Positions 18,735-30,194 of a stretch of 64,000 nt of DNA are shown piece after piece. The stretch is taken from the NCBI GenBank assembly GCA_030540405.1, contig JAUNWH010000005.1:1-64000 (forward strand). The letters are read 5' to 3'. The stretch comes from Spirochaetales bacterium (GTDB taxonomy: Bacteria > Spirochaetota > Spirochaetia > Treponematales > Treponemataceae). The position numbers and the translations under genes were made by a program. Within the stretch, counting starts at the first letter, position 1. The number at the start of each line of letters is the position of its first letter. The notes beneath the pieces are model-generated. The model worked only from the letters and a program-made list of their open reading frames with translations. It did no database searches and was not told where the DNA came from.

Positions 18735-19043
18735 TTACTGCTTAATTTCTACATCAACACCTGCTGGAAGCTCAAGTTTCATCAAAGAATCCATTACTTC
18801 TGAGCTTGGTTCAAAAATGTCAATAAGACGTTTGTGAGTTCTCATCTCAAACTGTTCACGTGACTTCTTGTTAACGAAAGGTGAACGGAGAACTGTAACT
18901 TTATTGATTCTTGTTGGGAGCGGGATTGGTCCTGAAACCTTTGCTCCTGCCTTCTGAACCTGCTGCACGATGTCTTTTGCGCTCTGATCGATAAGAGCTA
19001 CGTCAAAAGCACGAAGTCTTACACGAATCTTGCCATTTGCCAT
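18735..19043 (-). CDS. rpsJ: Ribosomal protein uS10
   Basis: 102 residues from the ATG at 19043 ([20 protein letters not shown]). The frame extends 15 codons upstream without a ribosome site, while TGGAG lies six bases before this ATG. uS10 also serves as NusE in antitermination with NusG. It opens the S10 block directly after tuf. Confidence 0.97.
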   Translation of the reverse strand: MANGKIRVRLRAFDVALIDQSAKDIVQQVQKAGAKVSGPIPLPTRINKVTVLRSPFVNKKSREQFEMRTHKRLIDIFEPSSEVMDSLMKLELPAGVDVEIKQ

Positions 19044-19057
19044 GATATTCTCCAAAT

Positions 19058-19084
19058 AGGGCAGAAAGCTAAGCCTTCTGCCCT
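19058..19084 (-). terminator. Strong hairpin between tuf and rpsJ (possible attenuator)
   Basis: A 12-bp stem with a 3-base loop and one G-U pair lies seven bases after the tuf stop and 14 bases before the rpsJ start. There is no proper U-run, so it may be a weak attenuator or an RNase stop that stabilises the tuf message. It would allow more EF-Tu than uS10 to be made from one transcript. Confidence 0.5.
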
Positions 19085-19091
19085 TCAATAA

Positions 19092-20279
19092 CTATTCGAT
19101 AATCTTTGTTACCTGTCCAGAAGCGATTGTGCGTCCGCCTTCACGGATAGCAAGCTTAAGACCTTCATCCATAGCGATTGGGTGAATAAGTTCACCGATG
19201 ATCTTAACGTTGTCGCCAGGTTTTACCATGTCTGTTCCAGGTTCAAGTTCAACAGTACCAGTAATATCTGTTGTTCTGAAGTAGAACTGTGGGCGGTAGC
19301 CTGTGAAGAATGGGCTGTGGCGTCCACCTTCTTCCTTTGAAAGAACGTAGATCTGAGCCTCGAACTTTGTGTGTGGGTGGATGCTTCCTGGAGCAGCAAG
19401 AACCTGTCCGCGGATAACATCTTTCTTTTCAACACCACGAAGAAGAATACCAGCGTTGTCACCAGCCATACCTTCGTTAAGAGTCTTGTTGAACATTTCG
19501 ATTCCAGTTACAGTAGAAGACTGTGTTGGGCGGATACCAACGATTTCAACAGCATCACCCATGTGGATAACACCGCGTTCGATACGTCCAGTAACAACAG
19601 TACCACGTCCTGTGATTGTGAAGATGTCTTCAATTGGCATCAAGAATGGCTTCTGGTCATCGCGAACTGGATCATCAAACCATGTGTCCATAGCTGTAAG
19701 AAGCTCTTCGATGCATTTTGTGTTTTCTGGGTTGTCAGATTCGTTCAAAGCCTTGAATGCAGATCCCTGAATAATTGGTGTGTCCTCAGAGAAGCCGTAT
19801 CCTTTGAGGGTTTCTTTTACTTCGTCAACAACGAGCATAAGAAGATCTGGATCGTCAACAAGGTCAACCTTGTTAAGGAATACGATAATCTTTGGTACGC
19901 CAACCTGACGAGCAAGAAGAAGGTGCTCTTTTGTCTGTGGCATAACTGAATCTGGAGCAGAAACAACGAGGATAGCTCCATCCATCTGAGCAGCACCAGT
20001 AATCATGTTCTTGATGTAGTCAGCATGTCCTGGGCAGTCAATATGTGCATAGTGACGCTTGTCAGACTGATACTCAAGGTGGCGGCTGTTGATAGTAATA
20101 CCACGAGCCTTTTCCTCTGGCGCATTGTCGATTTCATCGTACTTCAAGAGCTTATCACCGTATTTTTTTGCACAATAAGCAGTGATAGCAGCAGAAAGTG
20201 TAGTCTTACCATGGTCAACGTGACCGATAGTACCAACGTTCATGTGAGGTTTAGTTCTGTTGAACTCTTCCTTTGCCAT
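19092..20279 (-). CDS. tuf: Elongation factor Tu
   Basis: 395 residues. G1 [11 protein letters not shown]2 RGITI, G3 [12 protein letters not shown] and G4 NKVDL are all intact, with domains 2 and 3 complete. The switch I region has [14 protein letters not shown] lies six bases before the ATG. fusA, the usual neighbour in the str operon, is not in the window. The gene has an unusually long upstream region ending at the rpsG terminator, so it is transcribed from its own promoter(s) and heads the S10 block. Confidence 0.98.
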   Translation of the reverse strand: MAKEEFNRTKPHMNVGTIGHVDHGKTTLSAAITAYCAKKYGDKLLKYDEIDNAPEEKARGITINSRHLEYQSDKRHYAHIDCPGHADYIKNMITGAAQMDGAILVVSAPDSVMPQTKEHLLLARQVGVPKIIVFLNKVDLVDDPDLLMLVVDEVKETLKGYGFSEDTPIIQGSAFKALNESDNPENTKCIEELLTAMDTWFDDPVRDDQKPFLMPIEDIFTITGRGTVVTGRIERGVIHMGDAVEIVGIRPTQSSTVTGIEMFNKTLNEGMAGDNAGILLRGVEKKDVIRGQVLAAPGSIHPHTKFEAQIYVLSKEEGGRHSPFFTGYRPQFYFRTTDITGTVELEPGTDMVKPGDNVKIIGELIHPIAMDEGLKLAIREGGRTIASGQVTKIIE

Positions 20280-20757
20280 GATTTTCTCCTTGCCTTGCAG
20301 TGTTTTACTGCGGCATTATGTTGTATTTTATGTGTTGCACTTTAAGCCAGAAAATATGCCTCTTAAAAAGCAGACAATATTTTCGCATACACACTTGACC
20401 AATTTAATTAGGACGATTCTATACGTGAATGGACAACATCAAAAATTCTGTTTCATCTATTCGAAGCAGCTGGCCTTTTCCACCTAGCATCATCCGGGCT
20501 GACGATTGGTTTGGAATTCAGAACCTTTTTTAGCTGAAACAAACTGCGGGAGCAATTCTTTCAGCCAGTCAGAAGCCTGAACACGCAACCGTTTAATAGA
20601 AAGCCTCAACGAAACTTTCTGCACATTCAGGGTGTGAAACTCTACAGCCGCACTGCGGAAGTTTTACGATTTTCACCAGACAGCTTAAACTGTCCGTCCG
20701 ACTATCAAACACTCTGTCTGCAAAAATGCAGAATACGCCTTATAAAGGCATAAATGT
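20280..20757 (-). ncRNA. Long structured leader of tuf, or an unrecognised RNA gene
   Basis: This 478-base minus-strand stretch lies between a promoter (20764-20792) and the tuf ATG, with no gene. It contains several stem-loops: GCCTTTATAAGGC, CTGCATTTTTGCAG, GACAG-6-CTGTC, a GGTGAAA/TTTCACACC stem enclosing CCGCA-G-TGCGG, GAAAG/CTTTC, and GCTGAAA/TTTCAGC around an AATTGC/GCAGTT inner stem. I do not match it to RNase P, tmRNA, 4.5S or a known riboswitch. No U-run terminator occurs before tuf, so it reads as a leader. Function is unknown. Confidence 0.5.
20374..20402 (-). promoter_or_regulatory. tuf: Candidate proximal tuf promoter
   Basis: TTGGTC (20397-20402) and TATTGT (20374-20379) on the minus strand are 17 bases apart, and would give a leader of about 88 bases for tuf. 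Both hexamers have four of six consensus bases, so the call is moderate. Confidence 0.4.
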
Positions 20758-20763
20758 TCTGTA

Positions 20764-20792
20764 TTTATATACTTTTTTCAAAAAAGAATCAA
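20764..20792 (-). promoter_or_regulatory. tuf: Candidate distal tuf promoter
   Basis: TTGATT (20787-20792) and TATAAA (20764-20769) on the minus strand are spaced 17 bases, right after the rpsG terminator. Transcription from here would begin near 20757 and produce the long structured leader. Confidence 0.55.
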
Positions 20793-20860
20793 GGGGCTAA
20801 AACTTTTATTTGGAAAATAATTAAAAATATATTTACTAGATGCACATTTTTAAAAGACAT

Positions 20861-20891
20861 AAAAAAACCGCCTTGGAAAACCAAAGCGGCT
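20861..20891 (-). terminator. Terminator after rpsG
   Basis: A 9-bp core stem (20868-20876 with 20881-20889, extendable by two pairs) with a TTTT loop is followed by seven U on the minus strand. It lies about 20 bases after rpsG and separates the rpoBC-rpsLG transcript from tuf. Confidence 0.88.
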
Positions 20892-20910
20892 GTTCTGAAA
20901 AAAGCAAGAG

Positions 20911-21381
20911 CTACCAGCGGTAATGAGCAAAAGCCTTGTTTGCCTCTGCCATTTTGTGTGTGTCTTCCTTCTTCTTGTAAGCAGAACCTGTGTTGTTGAA
21001 AGCATCGAAGATTTCAGCAGCAAGAGTTTCAGCCATTCCGTGTCCGTTGCGTGAGCGGGCAGCGTTAATCATCCATCTCATTCCAAGAGCTTCGCGGCGT
21101 GCGTCACGAATTTCAATAGGAACCTGATATGTAGCTCCACCAACGCGGCGACTTTTTACTTCCACCATTGGCTTTACATTTTCCAAAGCCTTAAGGAACA
21201 CTTCAAGAGGATCCTTGTCAGTCTTTGTCTTTAATTTGTCCAAAGCATCATAAACGATTTTCTGGCAAATCTGTTTTTTTCCATCAAGCATCATGCGTGT
21301 TACAAATTTTGAAATAACTACGCTGTTGTATCTTTCGTCTGGCATAACCGGACGGTTAACTGATTTCTTATGTCTTCCCAT
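20911..21381 (-). CDS. rpsG: Ribosomal protein uS7
   Basis: 156 residues, the usual length. MGRHKKSVNRPVMPDERYNS opens the protein. VGGATYQVPIEIRDARREALGMRW and the C-terminal KKEDTHKMAEANKAFAHYRW are diagnostic. uS7 organises the 30S head. AGGAGGT precedes the ATG. fusA does not follow, unlike in many str operons. Confidence 0.98.
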   Translation of the reverse strand: MGRHKKSVNRPVMPDERYNSVVISKFVTRMMLDGKKQICQKIVYDALDKLKTKTDKDPLEVFLKALENVKPMVEVKSRRVGGATYQVPIEIRDARREALGMRWMINAARSRNGHGMAETLAAEIFDAFNNTGSAYKKKEDTHKMAEANKAFAHYRW

Positions 21382-21396
21382 AGTATTAACCTCCTA

Positions 21397-21771
21397 TTAT
21401 GCCTTTGGTTTTTTAGCGCCGTATTTTGAACGGGCTCTTTTGCGTCCGTCAACGCCAAGAGTATCTTTTGTACCGCGGATAATGTGGTAGCGTACACCAG
21501 GAAGATCCTTTACACGTCCACCGCGAACAAGTACAACTGAGTGTTCCTGCAAGTTGTGTCCAATTCCTGGAATATATGCAGTAACTTCGATTCCGTTTGA
21601 CAAGCGAACACGAGCAATCTTACGAAGAGCTGAGTTCGGTTTTTTTGGAGTCATTGTCATAACACGTGTGCAAACACCACGTTTCTGCGGACAAGACTGA
21701 AGTGCGGGGGCCTTAGTTCTTTTTGCAGAAGACTGACGTCCTTTACGAATTAATTGGTTTATTGTAGGCAT
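21397..21771 (-). CDS. rpsL: Ribosomal protein uS12
   Basis: 124 residues from the ATG at 21771; a GTG one codon upstream is less well placed relative to AGGAG. The decoding motif [17 protein letters not shown] is present, with the Lys that determines streptomycin sensitivity in other bacteria, as is the second loop [18 protein letters not shown]. No resistance substitution is visible. Confidence 0.97.
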   Translation of the reverse strand: MPTINQLIRKGRQSSAKRTKAPALQSCPQKRGVCTRVMTMTPKKPNSALRKIARVRLSNGIEVTAYIPGIGHNLQEHSVVLVRGGRVKDLPGVRYHIIRGTKDTLGVDGRKRARSKYGAKKPKA

Positions 21772-21793
21772 CACCTATTCTCCTATATTATTG

Positions 21794-21809
21794 CCGAGCA
21801 GCACCTCGG
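21794..21809 (-). other. Stem-loop in the rpsL leader
   Basis: CCGAG-6-CTCGG forms a short GC-rich hairpin about 25 bases before the rpsL start, downstream of the candidate rpsL promoter. It is a possible translational control element for the rpsL-rpsG message. Confidence 0.35.
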
Positions 21810-21833
21810 ACAGAATAACAAAATAAGTATCTA

Positions 21834-21863
21834 ATTTTACAGAATTCAAACTTGTTTCGTCAA
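21834..21863 (-). promoter_or_regulatory. rpsL: Promoter for rpsL-rpsG
   Basis: TTGACG (-35, 21858-21863) and TAAAAT (-10, 21834-21839) are 18 bases apart on the minus strand, each with five of six consensus bases. It lies about 60 bases before the rpsL start and would give rpsLG independent transcription. Confidence 0.65.
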
Positions 21864-21870
21864 GGGAATT

Positions 21871-21916
21871 TTGCCAAAGTCGCTAGAAAAAGTTGTATTT
21901 TCCTAGCAACTGGCAA
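21871..21916 (-). terminator. Long hairpin after rpoC
   Basis: Two stacked stems (6 bp TTGCCA/TGGCAA and 8 bp GTTGCTAG/CTAGCGAC) start four bases after the rpoC stop. No U-run follows, so it may terminate inefficiently or protect the rpoC 3' end. The rpsL promoter begins just downstream. Confidence 0.5.
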
Positions 21917-21919
21917 TTT

Positions 21920-24900
21920 TTAATCCTCGTCCGATGCAGAATCCATTGCTGGAACAACCGCGGCTTCTTCAGCTTCCTTCATTTCAAGCATACGCTGTTC
22001 AAGGATTTCCTTCATCTTGGCATCCAAGTCGGCGCTTGAATTGTCTGAAAGCTTAACATTATTGTACTGGCGGATTCCTGTACCAGCAGGAATTCTGTGT
22101 CCAATAATAATGTTTTCCTTAAGACCATGAAGATTGTCTACAGAACCTGCAATCGCGGCGTTTGTAAGAACACGGGTTGTTTCCTGGAATGAACAAGCTG
22201 AAATGAACGAATCAGCGGCAAGGGCAGCTTTTGTAATTCCCTGGAACATAGGACAAGCAACGGCTGGCTGTCCTCCTTCCGCAACAACTCTGTCGTTTTC
22301 TTCGCGGAATGTGTACTTGTCAACCTGCTGGCCGTAGATAAATCTTGTGTCGCCAACTTTGATGATTTCAACTTTCTTAAGCATCTGGCGGATAATAGTT
22401 CCAATATGCTTGTCGTTAATATCTACGCCCTGAGCGCGATAAACAGACTGAATTTCATCCATAAGGAAGTTCTGAAGTCGGTCTTCACCAAGAACAGAAA
22501 GAACATCGTGCGCGTCTACTGCTCCATCGCAAAGCTTTTCTCCGGCTTCAACCTTGTCGCCATCACGGACAAGAAGACGCTTAACCATAGGAACAAGGTG
22601 GCTGTGTTCTTTTCCATATTCGTCAACAACGATAACAGTTCTTTTTCCTTTTACAATCTTGTCGAATTTTACAGTTCCAGTAATCTTTGCTATTACAGCA
22701 GGATTCTTTGGCTTGCGTGCTTCGAAAAGCTCAGAAACGCGAGGAAGACCAAGAGTAATATCGTTCGCCTTTGCAGCGTCTTTAGCCATTTTTGCAAGAG
22801 TTGTTCCGGCTTCAACCTTTCCCTTGTCCTTGATGTCGTTGCTCAAAATAGCGCCAACCGGCATGTGGTAGCTTCCAAGCTCGTTTCCGTCTTCGTCCGT
22901 AATAATAATACGAGGCTGCTTTACATCAAGGTGAAGATCTGAAATGCGGCGTTCAACTGCTCCAGTCTGAATATCAGTCTTTGTTTCAAGAGTTACGCCG
23001 TCAATAATATCTTCATAATGAATGTAGCCGGAAACTTCCGCAATAATAGGCTCGCTATAAGGATCGAATTCACCTACAGGCTCACCGGCTTTTGCAATGC
23101 AAGAAGCTTCTGTAAATTTTGCATATACAGTTGAACCGTTGGAAATTTCAACTTTCTGGTCATTGCTTGTAAGGTAAACCACATTGTCTTTTATGATAAT
23201 GCGTCCTCCGTCAGAAGCAAGAACTTCCTGTCCTTTGTGCTTTAAGATCGGATTATCCTTGCGGACATAAGCTCCGTCTTCAACAATAACTTCATCAGAA
23301 GAATCAAAAGCATAAGACTTGAACAGTTTTGTAACAATCATTGAGCCACGGCGTGTAAAGAGCCAGTCGCCATTTTTTGAAACAACGTGAGTTCCCTCAA
23401 GGCTTTTGATGTAAACATCATATTTCATTGCAATGTGGTTGTCTTTCTGTCCACCTTCCGCAGCACCACCAGTATGGAATGTACGAAGTGTAAGCTGTGT
23501 ACCCGGCTGACCAATTGACTGAGCCGCAATAGTTCCAACCGCCTCACCGATTTCAACAATCTTGTTGCGGGCAAGGTCTTTTCCGTAGCATTTTACACAA
23601 ATTCCGTGCTTGCTTTCGCAAGTAAGAACTGTGCGAAGCTTAACTTTTTCAACTCCAGCCTTGTCAATTTTTTCAGCAAGGCTTTCATCTATATACTGGT
23701 TTACATCGCAAAGAAGCTCGCCGGAAACAGGGTCGATTACGCGTTCAATTGTATAATGACCTGCAATGCGCTTTGCCAAAGGAACGGTAACAGTGTCTCC
23801 GTCCTTTATTGCAGCATAGTCAATTCCGTTGATTGTTCCGCAGTCTTCTTCATTTACAACAACATCCTGGGCGACATCTACAAGACGGCGTGTCATGTAA
23901 CCGGCATCGGCAGTCTTCAAAGCTGTATCAGACAAACCTTTGCGCGCACCGTTTGTTGAAATAAAGAACTCAATAACTGAAAGACCTTCCTTGAAGTTTG
24001 CGCGGATTGGAAGCTCAATGATGTCTCCGTTAGGCTTCTGCATAAGTCCACGCATTGCCGCCAGCTGGGAAATCTGCTTTTTAGAACCACGGGCACCGGA
24101 TGTAGCCATCATATAGATAGTATTGAATCCGTCCTTGTGCTTTGCAAGGTTGTCCATCATAAGGTTTGTAAGCTTTTCGTTTGTGTTTTCCCAAACTGTA
24201 ACAGACTTGTTGTAGCGTTCGTCAGCTGTAATAGCACCGCTGTTCCACTGACCTACAATTTTTTCAACTTCCTTGTTTGCTTCTGCAACCATAGCTTCTT
24301 TTTCTTCTGGAACAAGAATATCGTCCATTGAAAGAGTTGCGCCGTAGAATGTAGCGTTTTTGTATCCGCAGGCTTTAATCGCATCAAGCATCTGGATTGT
24401 AAGCCAGCCACGGTCAATCGCATAAAGGCTCGGAAGGATTTTTCTGAGCTTGTAGTCTTCAAGCGGAGTTTCTCTATTGTAGATTTTGTCAATCTGCTTT
24501 CTAAGGGAAGCATCTTCAATAACTTTATCCAATGTTTCCGCATCAAAAGTTTCAAACTGATATTTTTCTTCAATAAGACTCTTTATGCGCTTGTCGCTTG
24601 TCTGCTCGTTGTGGTAAACGCTTTCAATCATCTTCTTGAGCTTTTTGTCGCCAAGCTGCTCGTTGTAGAAGTCAACTTCGTCCGGCATTGACTCATTGAA
24701 AGCCATACGTCCAGCAGATGTAAGAATGTACTTGCTGTCAGGCTCTCTATCGTTGTTTACGCACTTGTTGAGAATATTTTTGTGAACCTTGATTTCCGCC
24801 TGCCATTCAATTGCTCCGCTAGAAGCCGCAAGACGAACTTCATCTGCGCTAGAGAAGAATTTTCCTGTGCCTTTTGCATTCGGTTTTATAGAAGTCATGT

Positions 24901-26404
24901 AGTAAATTCCCAAAACCATGTCCTGAGAAGGAGCTACAATCGTGTTGCCGTTTGCAGGGTCAAGAAGGTTGCGGGCAGAAAGCATAAGTGTCCAGCATTC
25001 CATCTGCGCAGCCTGAGTAAGAGGCACGTGAATAGCCATCTGGTCGCCGTCGAAGTCAGCATTAAATGCTTTACAAGCCAAAGGATGAAGCTTCAATGCT
25101 TTTCCCGGAACAAGAACCGGCTCAAATGCCTGAATTCCCAAGCGGTGCAATGTAGGAGCGCGGTTAAGCATTACAGGATGCTCGCGGACAACTTCATCAA
25201 GGATTGCAAAAACTTCTGTGGATTCGCTTTCTACAAGTGAACGTGCCTTTTTAATATTGAAGACAACGCCCTTGTCAACAAGTTTCTTCATTATAAACGG
25301 CTTGAAAAGCTCCAATGCCATTTTTTCAGGAAGACCGCACTGCCAAAGCTTAAGCTCAGGACCTACAACGATTACAGAACGTCCGGAATAGTCTACACGT
25401 TTTCCAAGCAAATTCTGGCGGAAACGTCCCTGCTTTCCTTTAAGCATATCGCTGATTGATTTAAGCGGACGGTTTGCGGCACCTTTTAGAACACGCTGCT
25501 TGCGCTTAGAATTGTCAAACAATGAGTCAACTGCTTCCTGAAGCATACGCTTTTCATTGCGGATAATAATATCCGGCGCAGACAAAGACTGAAGCTTCTT
25601 CAAACGGTTGTTGCGGTTGATTACACGGCGGTAAAGGTCATTCAAGTCGGAAGTCGCAAAACGTCCTCCGTCAAGCTGAACCATAGGACGCAAATCCGGC
25701 GGAATAACCGGAATAACATCCAGAATCATCCAAGAAGCCTTGTTTTCTGAAGTGCGGAAATTTTCTACAATTTCAATTCTCTTCAAAAGACGTTTGTCGC
25801 TCTTTGGACCTTTTTCAATCATTTTGGCACGGAGCTCGGCTGCAAGAGCATCAAGATCAAGGTTTTCAAGCAAAGTCTTGATTGCCTCTGCTCCCATTCC
25901 CGCTGTAAATGCTCCACCATAGCGTTCCTGCGCTTCAAGATATTCATCTTCTGTCAAAAGCTGATTTTTCTTTAAATCTGTGTCGCCCGGCTCAATTACA
26001 ATATATTTTTCATAGTAAAGAATTGAGCGAAGAGCTGCCACCTGCAAATCAAGCAAAAGTCCCATGCGGCTAGGAACTGAATGGTAATACCAAATGTGGC
26101 TGACAGGAGCCGCCAAGTCAATGTGTCCAGTGCGCTCACGGCGGACTTTAAAGTGTGTAACTTCAACTCCACAGCGGTCGCAGACAACGCCTTTATAGCG
26201 GATTGACTTGAATTTTCCGCAGTAACATTCCCATTCCTTTGTTGTACCAAAGATGCGCTCGCAGAAAAGTCCGTCCCTCTCAGGGCGAAGAGTGCGGTAA
26301 TTTATAGTTTCTGGCTTTTTTACTTCACCGTAAGACCATGAACGGATATTTTCCGGGGAAGCAAGTTTAATTTTAAGGCTTGTGAAATCCTGAATATCAC
26401 GCAT
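21920..26404 (-). CDS. rpoC: RNA polymerase beta' subunit
   Basis: 1494 residues from the ATG at 26404; AAGGAG is seven bases upstream, and an in-frame TTG at 26422 lies before it. The N-terminal zinc ribbon has CYCGKF and CDRCGVEV. The catalytic [10 protein letters not shown] motif is near residue 460, and the bridge-helix/trigger-loop region is present with [20 protein letters not shown] second zinc site carries the conserved Cys of [16 protein letters not shown]. It overlaps rpoB by eight bases. Confidence 0.98.
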   Translation of the reverse strand: MRDIQDFTSLKIKLASPENIRSWSYGEVKKPETINYRTLRPERDGLFCERIFGTTKEWECYCGKFKSIRYKGVVCDRCGVEVTHFKVRRERTGHIDLAAPVSHIWYYHSVPSRMGLLLDLQVAALRSILYYEKYIVIEPGDTDLKKNQLLTEDEYLEAQERYGGAFTAGMGAEAIKTLLENLDLDALAAELRAKMIEKGPKSDKRLLKRIEIVENFRTSENKASWMILDVIPVIPPDLRPMVQLDGGRFATSDLNDLYRRVINRNNRLKKLQSLSAPDIIIRNEKRMLQEAVDSLFDNSKRKQRVLKGAANRPLKSISDMLKGKQGRFRQNLLGKRVDYSGRSVIVVGPELKLWQCGLPEKMALELFKPFIMKKLVDKGVVFNIKKARSLVESESTEVFAILDEVVREHPVMLNRAPTLHRLGIQAFEPVLVPGKALKLHPLACKAFNADFDGDQMAIHVPLTQAAQMECWTLMLSARNLLDPANGNTIVAPSQDMVLGIYYMTSIKPNAKGTGKFFSSADEVRLAASSGAIEWQAEIKVHKNILNKCVNNDREPDSKYILTSAGRMAFNESMPDEVDFYNEQLGDKKLKKMIESVYHNEQTSDKRIKSLIEEKYQFETFDAETLDKVIEDASLRKQIDKIYNRETPLEDYKLRKILPSLYAIDRGWLTIQMLDAIKACGYKNATFYGATLSMDDILVPEEKEAMVAEANKEVEKIVGQWNSGAITADERYNKSVTVWENTNEKLTNLMMDNLAKHKDGFNTIYMMATSGARGSKKQISQLAAMRGLMQKPNGDIIELPIRANFKEGLSVIEFFISTNGARKGLSDTALKTADAGYMTRRLVDVAQDVVVNEEDCGTINGIDYAAIKDGDTVTVPLAKRIAGHYTIERVIDPVSGELLCDVNQYIDESLAEKIDKAGVEKVKLRTVLTCESKHGICVKCYGKDLARNKIVEIGEAVGTIAAQSIGQPGTQLTLRTFHTGGAAEGGQKDNHIAMKYDVYIKSLEGTHVVSKNGDWLFTRRGSMIVTKLFKSYAFDSSDEVIVEDGAYVRKDNPILKHKGQEVLASDGGRIIIKDNVVYLTSNDQKVEISNGSTVYAKFTEASCIAKAGEPVGEFDPYSEPIIAEVSGYIHYEDIIDGVTLETKTDIQTGAVERRISDLHLDVKQPRIIITDEDGNELGSYHMPVGAILSNDIKDKGKVEAGTTLAKMAKDAAKANDITLGLPRVSELFEARKPKNPAVIAKITGTVKFDKIVKGKRTVIVVDEYGKEHSHLVPMVKRLLVRDGDKVEAGEKLCDGAVDAHDVLSVLGEDRLQNFLMDEIQSVYRAQGVDINDKHIGTIIRQMLKKVEIIKVGDTRFIYGQQVDKYTFREENDRVVAEGGQPAVACPMFQGITKAALAADSFISACSFQETTRVLTNAAIAGSVDNLHGLKENIIIGHRIPAGTGIRQYNNVKLSDNSSADLDAKMKEILEQRMLEMKEAEEAAVVPAMDSASDED

Positions 26405-29400
26405 TTTCGTTCTCCTTGTCAAAACCAGCGCCTACTTTGTCAATAAGCTCCTGATCACGCTCTGTAAGGGCAATCTGCTTGCCTTTGTCATCATAAATAG
26501 TAAAGTCCAACGCAAGTCCGCGAAGTTCCTGAACCAAAACATTGAATGATTCCGGTACTCCGATTGGAGCTGTTGGCTCACCCTTGACAATCGACTCGTA
26601 AACTTTAGAACGTCCGTTCATGTCATCAGATTTGATTGTCATCATTTCCTGCAATGTATTTGCAGCGCCATAAGCCTCAAGCGCCCAAACTTCCATTTCT
26701 CCAAGACGCTGGCCACCAAACTGGGCTTTTCCTCCCAACGGCTGCTGAGTAACAAGAGAATAAGGCCCTGTTGAACGCGCGTGCATCTTGTCGTCAACCA
26801 AGTGGTGAAGCTTCATAAAGTATATAACGCCAACGAAAATTGGATTCAAGAAAGGCTCGCCCGTAAATCCGTCGTGCACAATCTGCTTGCAGTCCGGCGA
26901 AAGTCCAGCCTGAACAAGTTTTTCCGCAATCTGCTCCTGGCTAGGTGTCTGGAACGCAGGCGAATTGTACCATTCATTCAAAACAAGACCGGCTCTTCCA
27001 AGCTCAGATTCCATAATCTGTCCGATATTCATGCGCGAAGGAACACCAAGAGGATTCAAGCAAACATCAAGCGGTGTTCCGTCCTCAAGGTAAGGCATGT
27101 CTTCAACAGGAAGAATGCGGGCAACAACACCTTTGTTTCCGTGGCGTCCTGCCATCTTATCACCAACAACAAGCTTGCGTTTGTCTGCAATAATAACCTT
27201 TACCTGCTCATCTACGCCAGGCTGAAGCTCATCGCCTTCACTTCTTTTAAGACGCTGAATGTCAATTACAACTCCCTGAACTCCATGAGGAAGCTTAAGT
27301 GAAGAATCGCGGACTTCTTTTGCCTTTTCACCGAAAATAGAATTCAAAAGCTTGAATTCCGGTGTGGTTTCGGTTTCGCTCTTTGGAGTAACTTTTCCAA
27401 CAAGAATATCTCCAGAGCGGACTTTTGCGCCGATTCGTACAATTCCTTCAGAGTCAAGATTGTCAAGAATTTTTTCTGAAGTGTTTGGAATATCACGTGT
27501 AATGCGCTCAGGTCCAAGCTTTGTCTCGCGGATTTCAGTCTGGAACTCGTGGATATGAACAGAAGTATACATATCCTCTTTTACAACGCGCTGGCTAATA
27601 AGAACAGCATCCTCATAGTTGTATCCGTTCCACGGAACAAATCCAACAAGAATATTGCGTCCCAAAGCAAGCTCGCCATTGAATGTAGCAGGACCGTCTG
27701 CAATGACTCCACCAGCTTCAACGTGCTCGCCAACCTGAACTGTAGGACGCTGATGGTTTACAGTGTCGCTGTTTGTCTTCTGATATTTAAGCAACGGATA
27801 TTCATCAAATACATCGCCTTTGACTCCATCCGGCTTGATTTTAATAAGGTCGCTTTCAACCCACTTTACAGTTCCGGCACGGCGGGCTTTTGTAAGAACA
27901 CCAGAATCGTAAGCCGTCTTCTGCTCCATGCCAGTACCAACATGAGGAGGCTCTGGGAACAAAAGCGGAACAGCCTGACGCTGCATGTTACAACCCATCA
28001 ACGCGCGGTTAGCATCGTCATGCTCAAGGAACGGAACAAGAGAAGCCGAAACAGAAATTACCTGGCGCGGAGAAACGTCCATATACTGAATGTCTTTTGG
28101 CGAGCGGCTTGTGTAGTCTCCACGGTGGCGGCAAGAAACCAAGTCTGTAGGGAATGAGCCGTCTGCCTTCATTCCTTCTGTAACCTGACCAACGTAGTAT
28201 TTATCTTCATCCATTGGATCAAGATATTCAACTTCATTTGTAGCCTTTCCATTTACAACTTTGCGGTAAGGCTCTTCAAGGAAGCCGTATTCATTTACGC
28301 GGGTAAAAATCGCAAGAGAAACAATAAGACCGATGTTCGGACCTTCAGGAGTTTCAATAGGACACATTCGTCCATAATGAGTGTAGTGAACGTCGCGGAC
28401 TTCAAAGCCTGCTCTGTCGCGTGAAAGACCGCCTGGTCCCAATGCATTAAGACGGCGTTTATGAGTAAGCTCTGCAAGCGGATTACACTGATCCATGAAC
28501 TGTGAAAGCTGGCTTGAACCAAAGAACTCACGGATAGAAGAAATAATCGGCTTTATAGAAATCAAGTCGCCCGGCTTAAGGGTTTCTGTTTCCTTTAAGT
28601 TCATGCGGTCCTTTGCAATGCGCTCCATGCGTGCAAAAGCTGTCTTGAACTGATTTGTAAGAAGCTCGCCAACAGAACGAACACGGCGGCGTCCCAAGTG
28701 GTCAATGTCATCAAGAGGCTCATCGCCAATGTAAACTTCTATAAGATGCTTCATTGTGTTGATGATGTCGTCTTTTGTAAGTGTTACATCTTCAACAGGC
28801 TCTTTATAGTCAAATTTCTTGTTAAGCTTGTAGCGTCCAACACGTCCCAAGTCGTAGCGGCGCACACTAAAGAACATAGTTGTAAGGTCGCGCTCAGCAG
28901 CTTCAACAGTAATCGGCTCGCCCGGCATCAAGACAGCGTAAACTTTTGAAAGGCACTCTTCCTTTGTAGGCTCGTCTGCTGTAGAAGAACCTTCCTTGGA
29001 GAATACAATTTCTTCACGCTCAAAGCAGTTCACAATCATTTCGCTGTCCAAAGAAGGATTTTTTTCCTCTTTGTCGTCAGGGCGTTTTTTCATGTTGAAC
29101 TTTATTACATTGATTTCCTTGATTCCATTTGAAACAAGGTCGTCAATATCATGCGGATGAAGCTTGTCGCCTGCGCGGAACAATTTCTTCTCTTCGCCAG
29201 TTTCTTCATCTTTTACGATTACCGGCTTTCCAAGAACTCTTCCTGAAAGCTCGTCGCGTTTTTCTGAATCTGAAGGAATTTTAACATCTTCTGTAACATA
29301 GAAGCAGTTTATAATTTCTTCACGTGTTGAATATCCAAGCGCGCGGAGGAAAATTGTTCCTAAGATTTTTTTCTTGCGGTCGATTTTTGCGTAAATAAGC

Positions 29401-29954
29401 TCTTTTTTCTGGTCGATTTCAAATTCAAGCCAAGAACCGCGGTAAGGAATTATGCGGCTAGACAAAACACCCTTGTCGCGCTGAAAAATAACTCCAGGCG
29501 AACGGTGAATCTGGCTTACAACAACGCGTTCTGCGCCATTGATAACAAAAGTTCCTCTGTCTGTCATAAGAGGAACATCGCCCATGTAAATATCTTTTTG
29601 GAGAATAGCTCCGGTTTCTTTAAAATTAAGATTGATGCGGGCCTTTAATGGAACTGCGTAAGAAACACCTTTTTTCTTGCATTCCTGTTCGGTGAATTTC
29701 ATGCCGTCATAGTCAAGCTCATAAAATTCGTATTCAAGCGACATATCACCAGCCGGGCTTTCAATAGGGAAAGTTGAAGTGAAAACTTCTTGAAGCCCTT
29801 GGTTTAAAAGCGGCTCACCTTTTTCAATTCTGTCTTTTTGGATGAATTCTTCGTAGGAAGAAAGCTGAATGTCGATAAGATTAGGAAGATCCATGAAGTC
29901 CTGGATGTCTTTTCCTATGTACTGGCGAACAATTTTCTTGCTCTTTGCGAACAT
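26397..29954 (-). CDS. rpoB: RNA polymerase beta subunit
   Basis: 1185 residues from the ATG at 29954 with GAGGT upstream. The rifampicin pocket reads [20 protein letters not shown] followed by LNALGPGG. The position equivalent to E. coli Ser531 is Asn503 (codon 28446-28448), the change that makes spirochaetes naturally insensitive to rifampicin. The C-terminal clamp motif [20 protein letters not shown] is intact. The upstream region holds a terminator hairpin and an untranslated stretch of about 150 bases. Confidence 0.98.
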   Translation of the reverse strand: MFAKSKKIVRQYIGKDIQDFMDLPNLIDIQLSSYEEFIQKDRIEKGEPLLNQGLQEVFTSTFPIESPAGDMSLEYEFYELDYDGMKFTEQECKKKGVSYAVPLKARINLNFKETGAILQKDIYMGDVPLMTDRGTFVINGAERVVVSQIHRSPGVIFQRDKGVLSSRIIPYRGSWLEFEIDQKKELIYAKIDRKKKILGTIFLRALGYSTREEIINCFYVTEDVKIPSDSEKRDELSGRVLGKPVIVKDEETGEEKKLFRAGDKLHPHDIDDLVSNGIKEINVIKFNMKKRPDDKEEKNPSLDSEMIVNCFEREEIVFSKEGSSTADEPTKEECLSKVYAVLMPGEPITVEAAERDLTTMFFSVRRYDLGRVGRYKLNKKFDYKEPVEDVTLTKDDIINTMKHLIEVYIGDEPLDDIDHLGRRRVRSVGELLTNQFKTAFARMERIAKDRMNLKETETLKPGDLISIKPIISSIREFFGSSQLSQFMDQCNPLAELTHKRRLNALGPGGLSRDRAGFEVRDVHYTHYGRMCPIETPEGPNIGLIVSLAIFTRVNEYGFLEEPYRKVVNGKATNEVEYLDPMDEDKYYVGQVTEGMKADGSFPTDLVSCRHRGDYTSRSPKDIQYMDVSPRQVISVSASLVPFLEHDDANRALMGCNMQRQAVPLLFPEPPHVGTGMEQKTAYDSGVLTKARRAGTVKWVESDLIKIKPDGVKGDVFDEYPLLKYQKTNSDTVNHQRPTVQVGEHVEAGGVIADGPATFNGELALGRNILVGFVPWNGYNYEDAVLISQRVVKEDMYTSVHIHEFQTEIRETKLGPERITRDIPNTSEKILDNLDSEGIVRIGAKVRSGDILVGKVTPKSETETTPEFKLLNSIFGEKAKEVRDSSLKLPHGVQGVVIDIQRLKRSEGDELQPGVDEQVKVIIADKRKLVVGDKMAGRHGNKGVVARILPVEDMPYLEDGTPLDVCLNPLGVPSRMNIGQIMESELGRAGLVLNEWYNSPAFQTPSQEQIAEKLVQAGLSPDCKQIVHDGFTGEPFLNPIFVGVIYFMKLHHLVDDKMHARSTGPYSLVTQQPLGGKAQFGGQRLGEMEVWALEAYGAANTLQEMMTIKSDDMNGRSKVYESIVKGEPTAPIGVPESFNVLVQELRGLALDFTIYDDKGKQIALTERDQELIDKVGAGFDKENENA

Positions 29955-30104
29955 CAAATACCTCTTTAGGGGTTATGAACTGGTACGCCCAGACCGCTAC
30001 AAGCAAAGACTTTGCTCAGCACGAGAAAAAGCGCCCTATCGGAAATCTCTGTCCCGGCAGATTTATTTTTATTTTAAAGCCAACCTGCAGGCTCTTTTGA
30101 CAAC

Positions 30105-30140
30105 AAAAGCCTCAGGAAAAGAAAAATCTTTCCCTGAAGC
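30105..30140 (-). terminator. Attenuator between rplL and rpoB
   Basis: A 14-bp stem (30109-30122 with 30127-30140, two to three G-U pairs) is followed by UUUU on the minus strand, 55 bases after rplL. An attenuator at this place lowers rpoBC relative to the ribosomal stalk genes in many bacteria. The hairpin is seen; the read-through level is inferred. Confidence 0.75.
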
Positions 30141-30194
30141 TAGAGTTCAAGTTTTATAAATGTCTTGAAGAAAAACAATCAAGCATCTGCCAGA

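Noticed and set aside
20520-20660. A possible short open frame on the minus strand in the tuf leader (about 44 codons from a GTG).
   Set aside because: No ribosome site, no family resemblance, and the region is better explained by inverted repeats.
20280-20860. Known structural RNAs (RNase P, tmRNA, 4.5S, 6S) in the rpsG-tuf gap.
   Set aside because: Their diagnostic core sequences were not found; no tag-peptide frame or GGAAG-type SRP loop is present.
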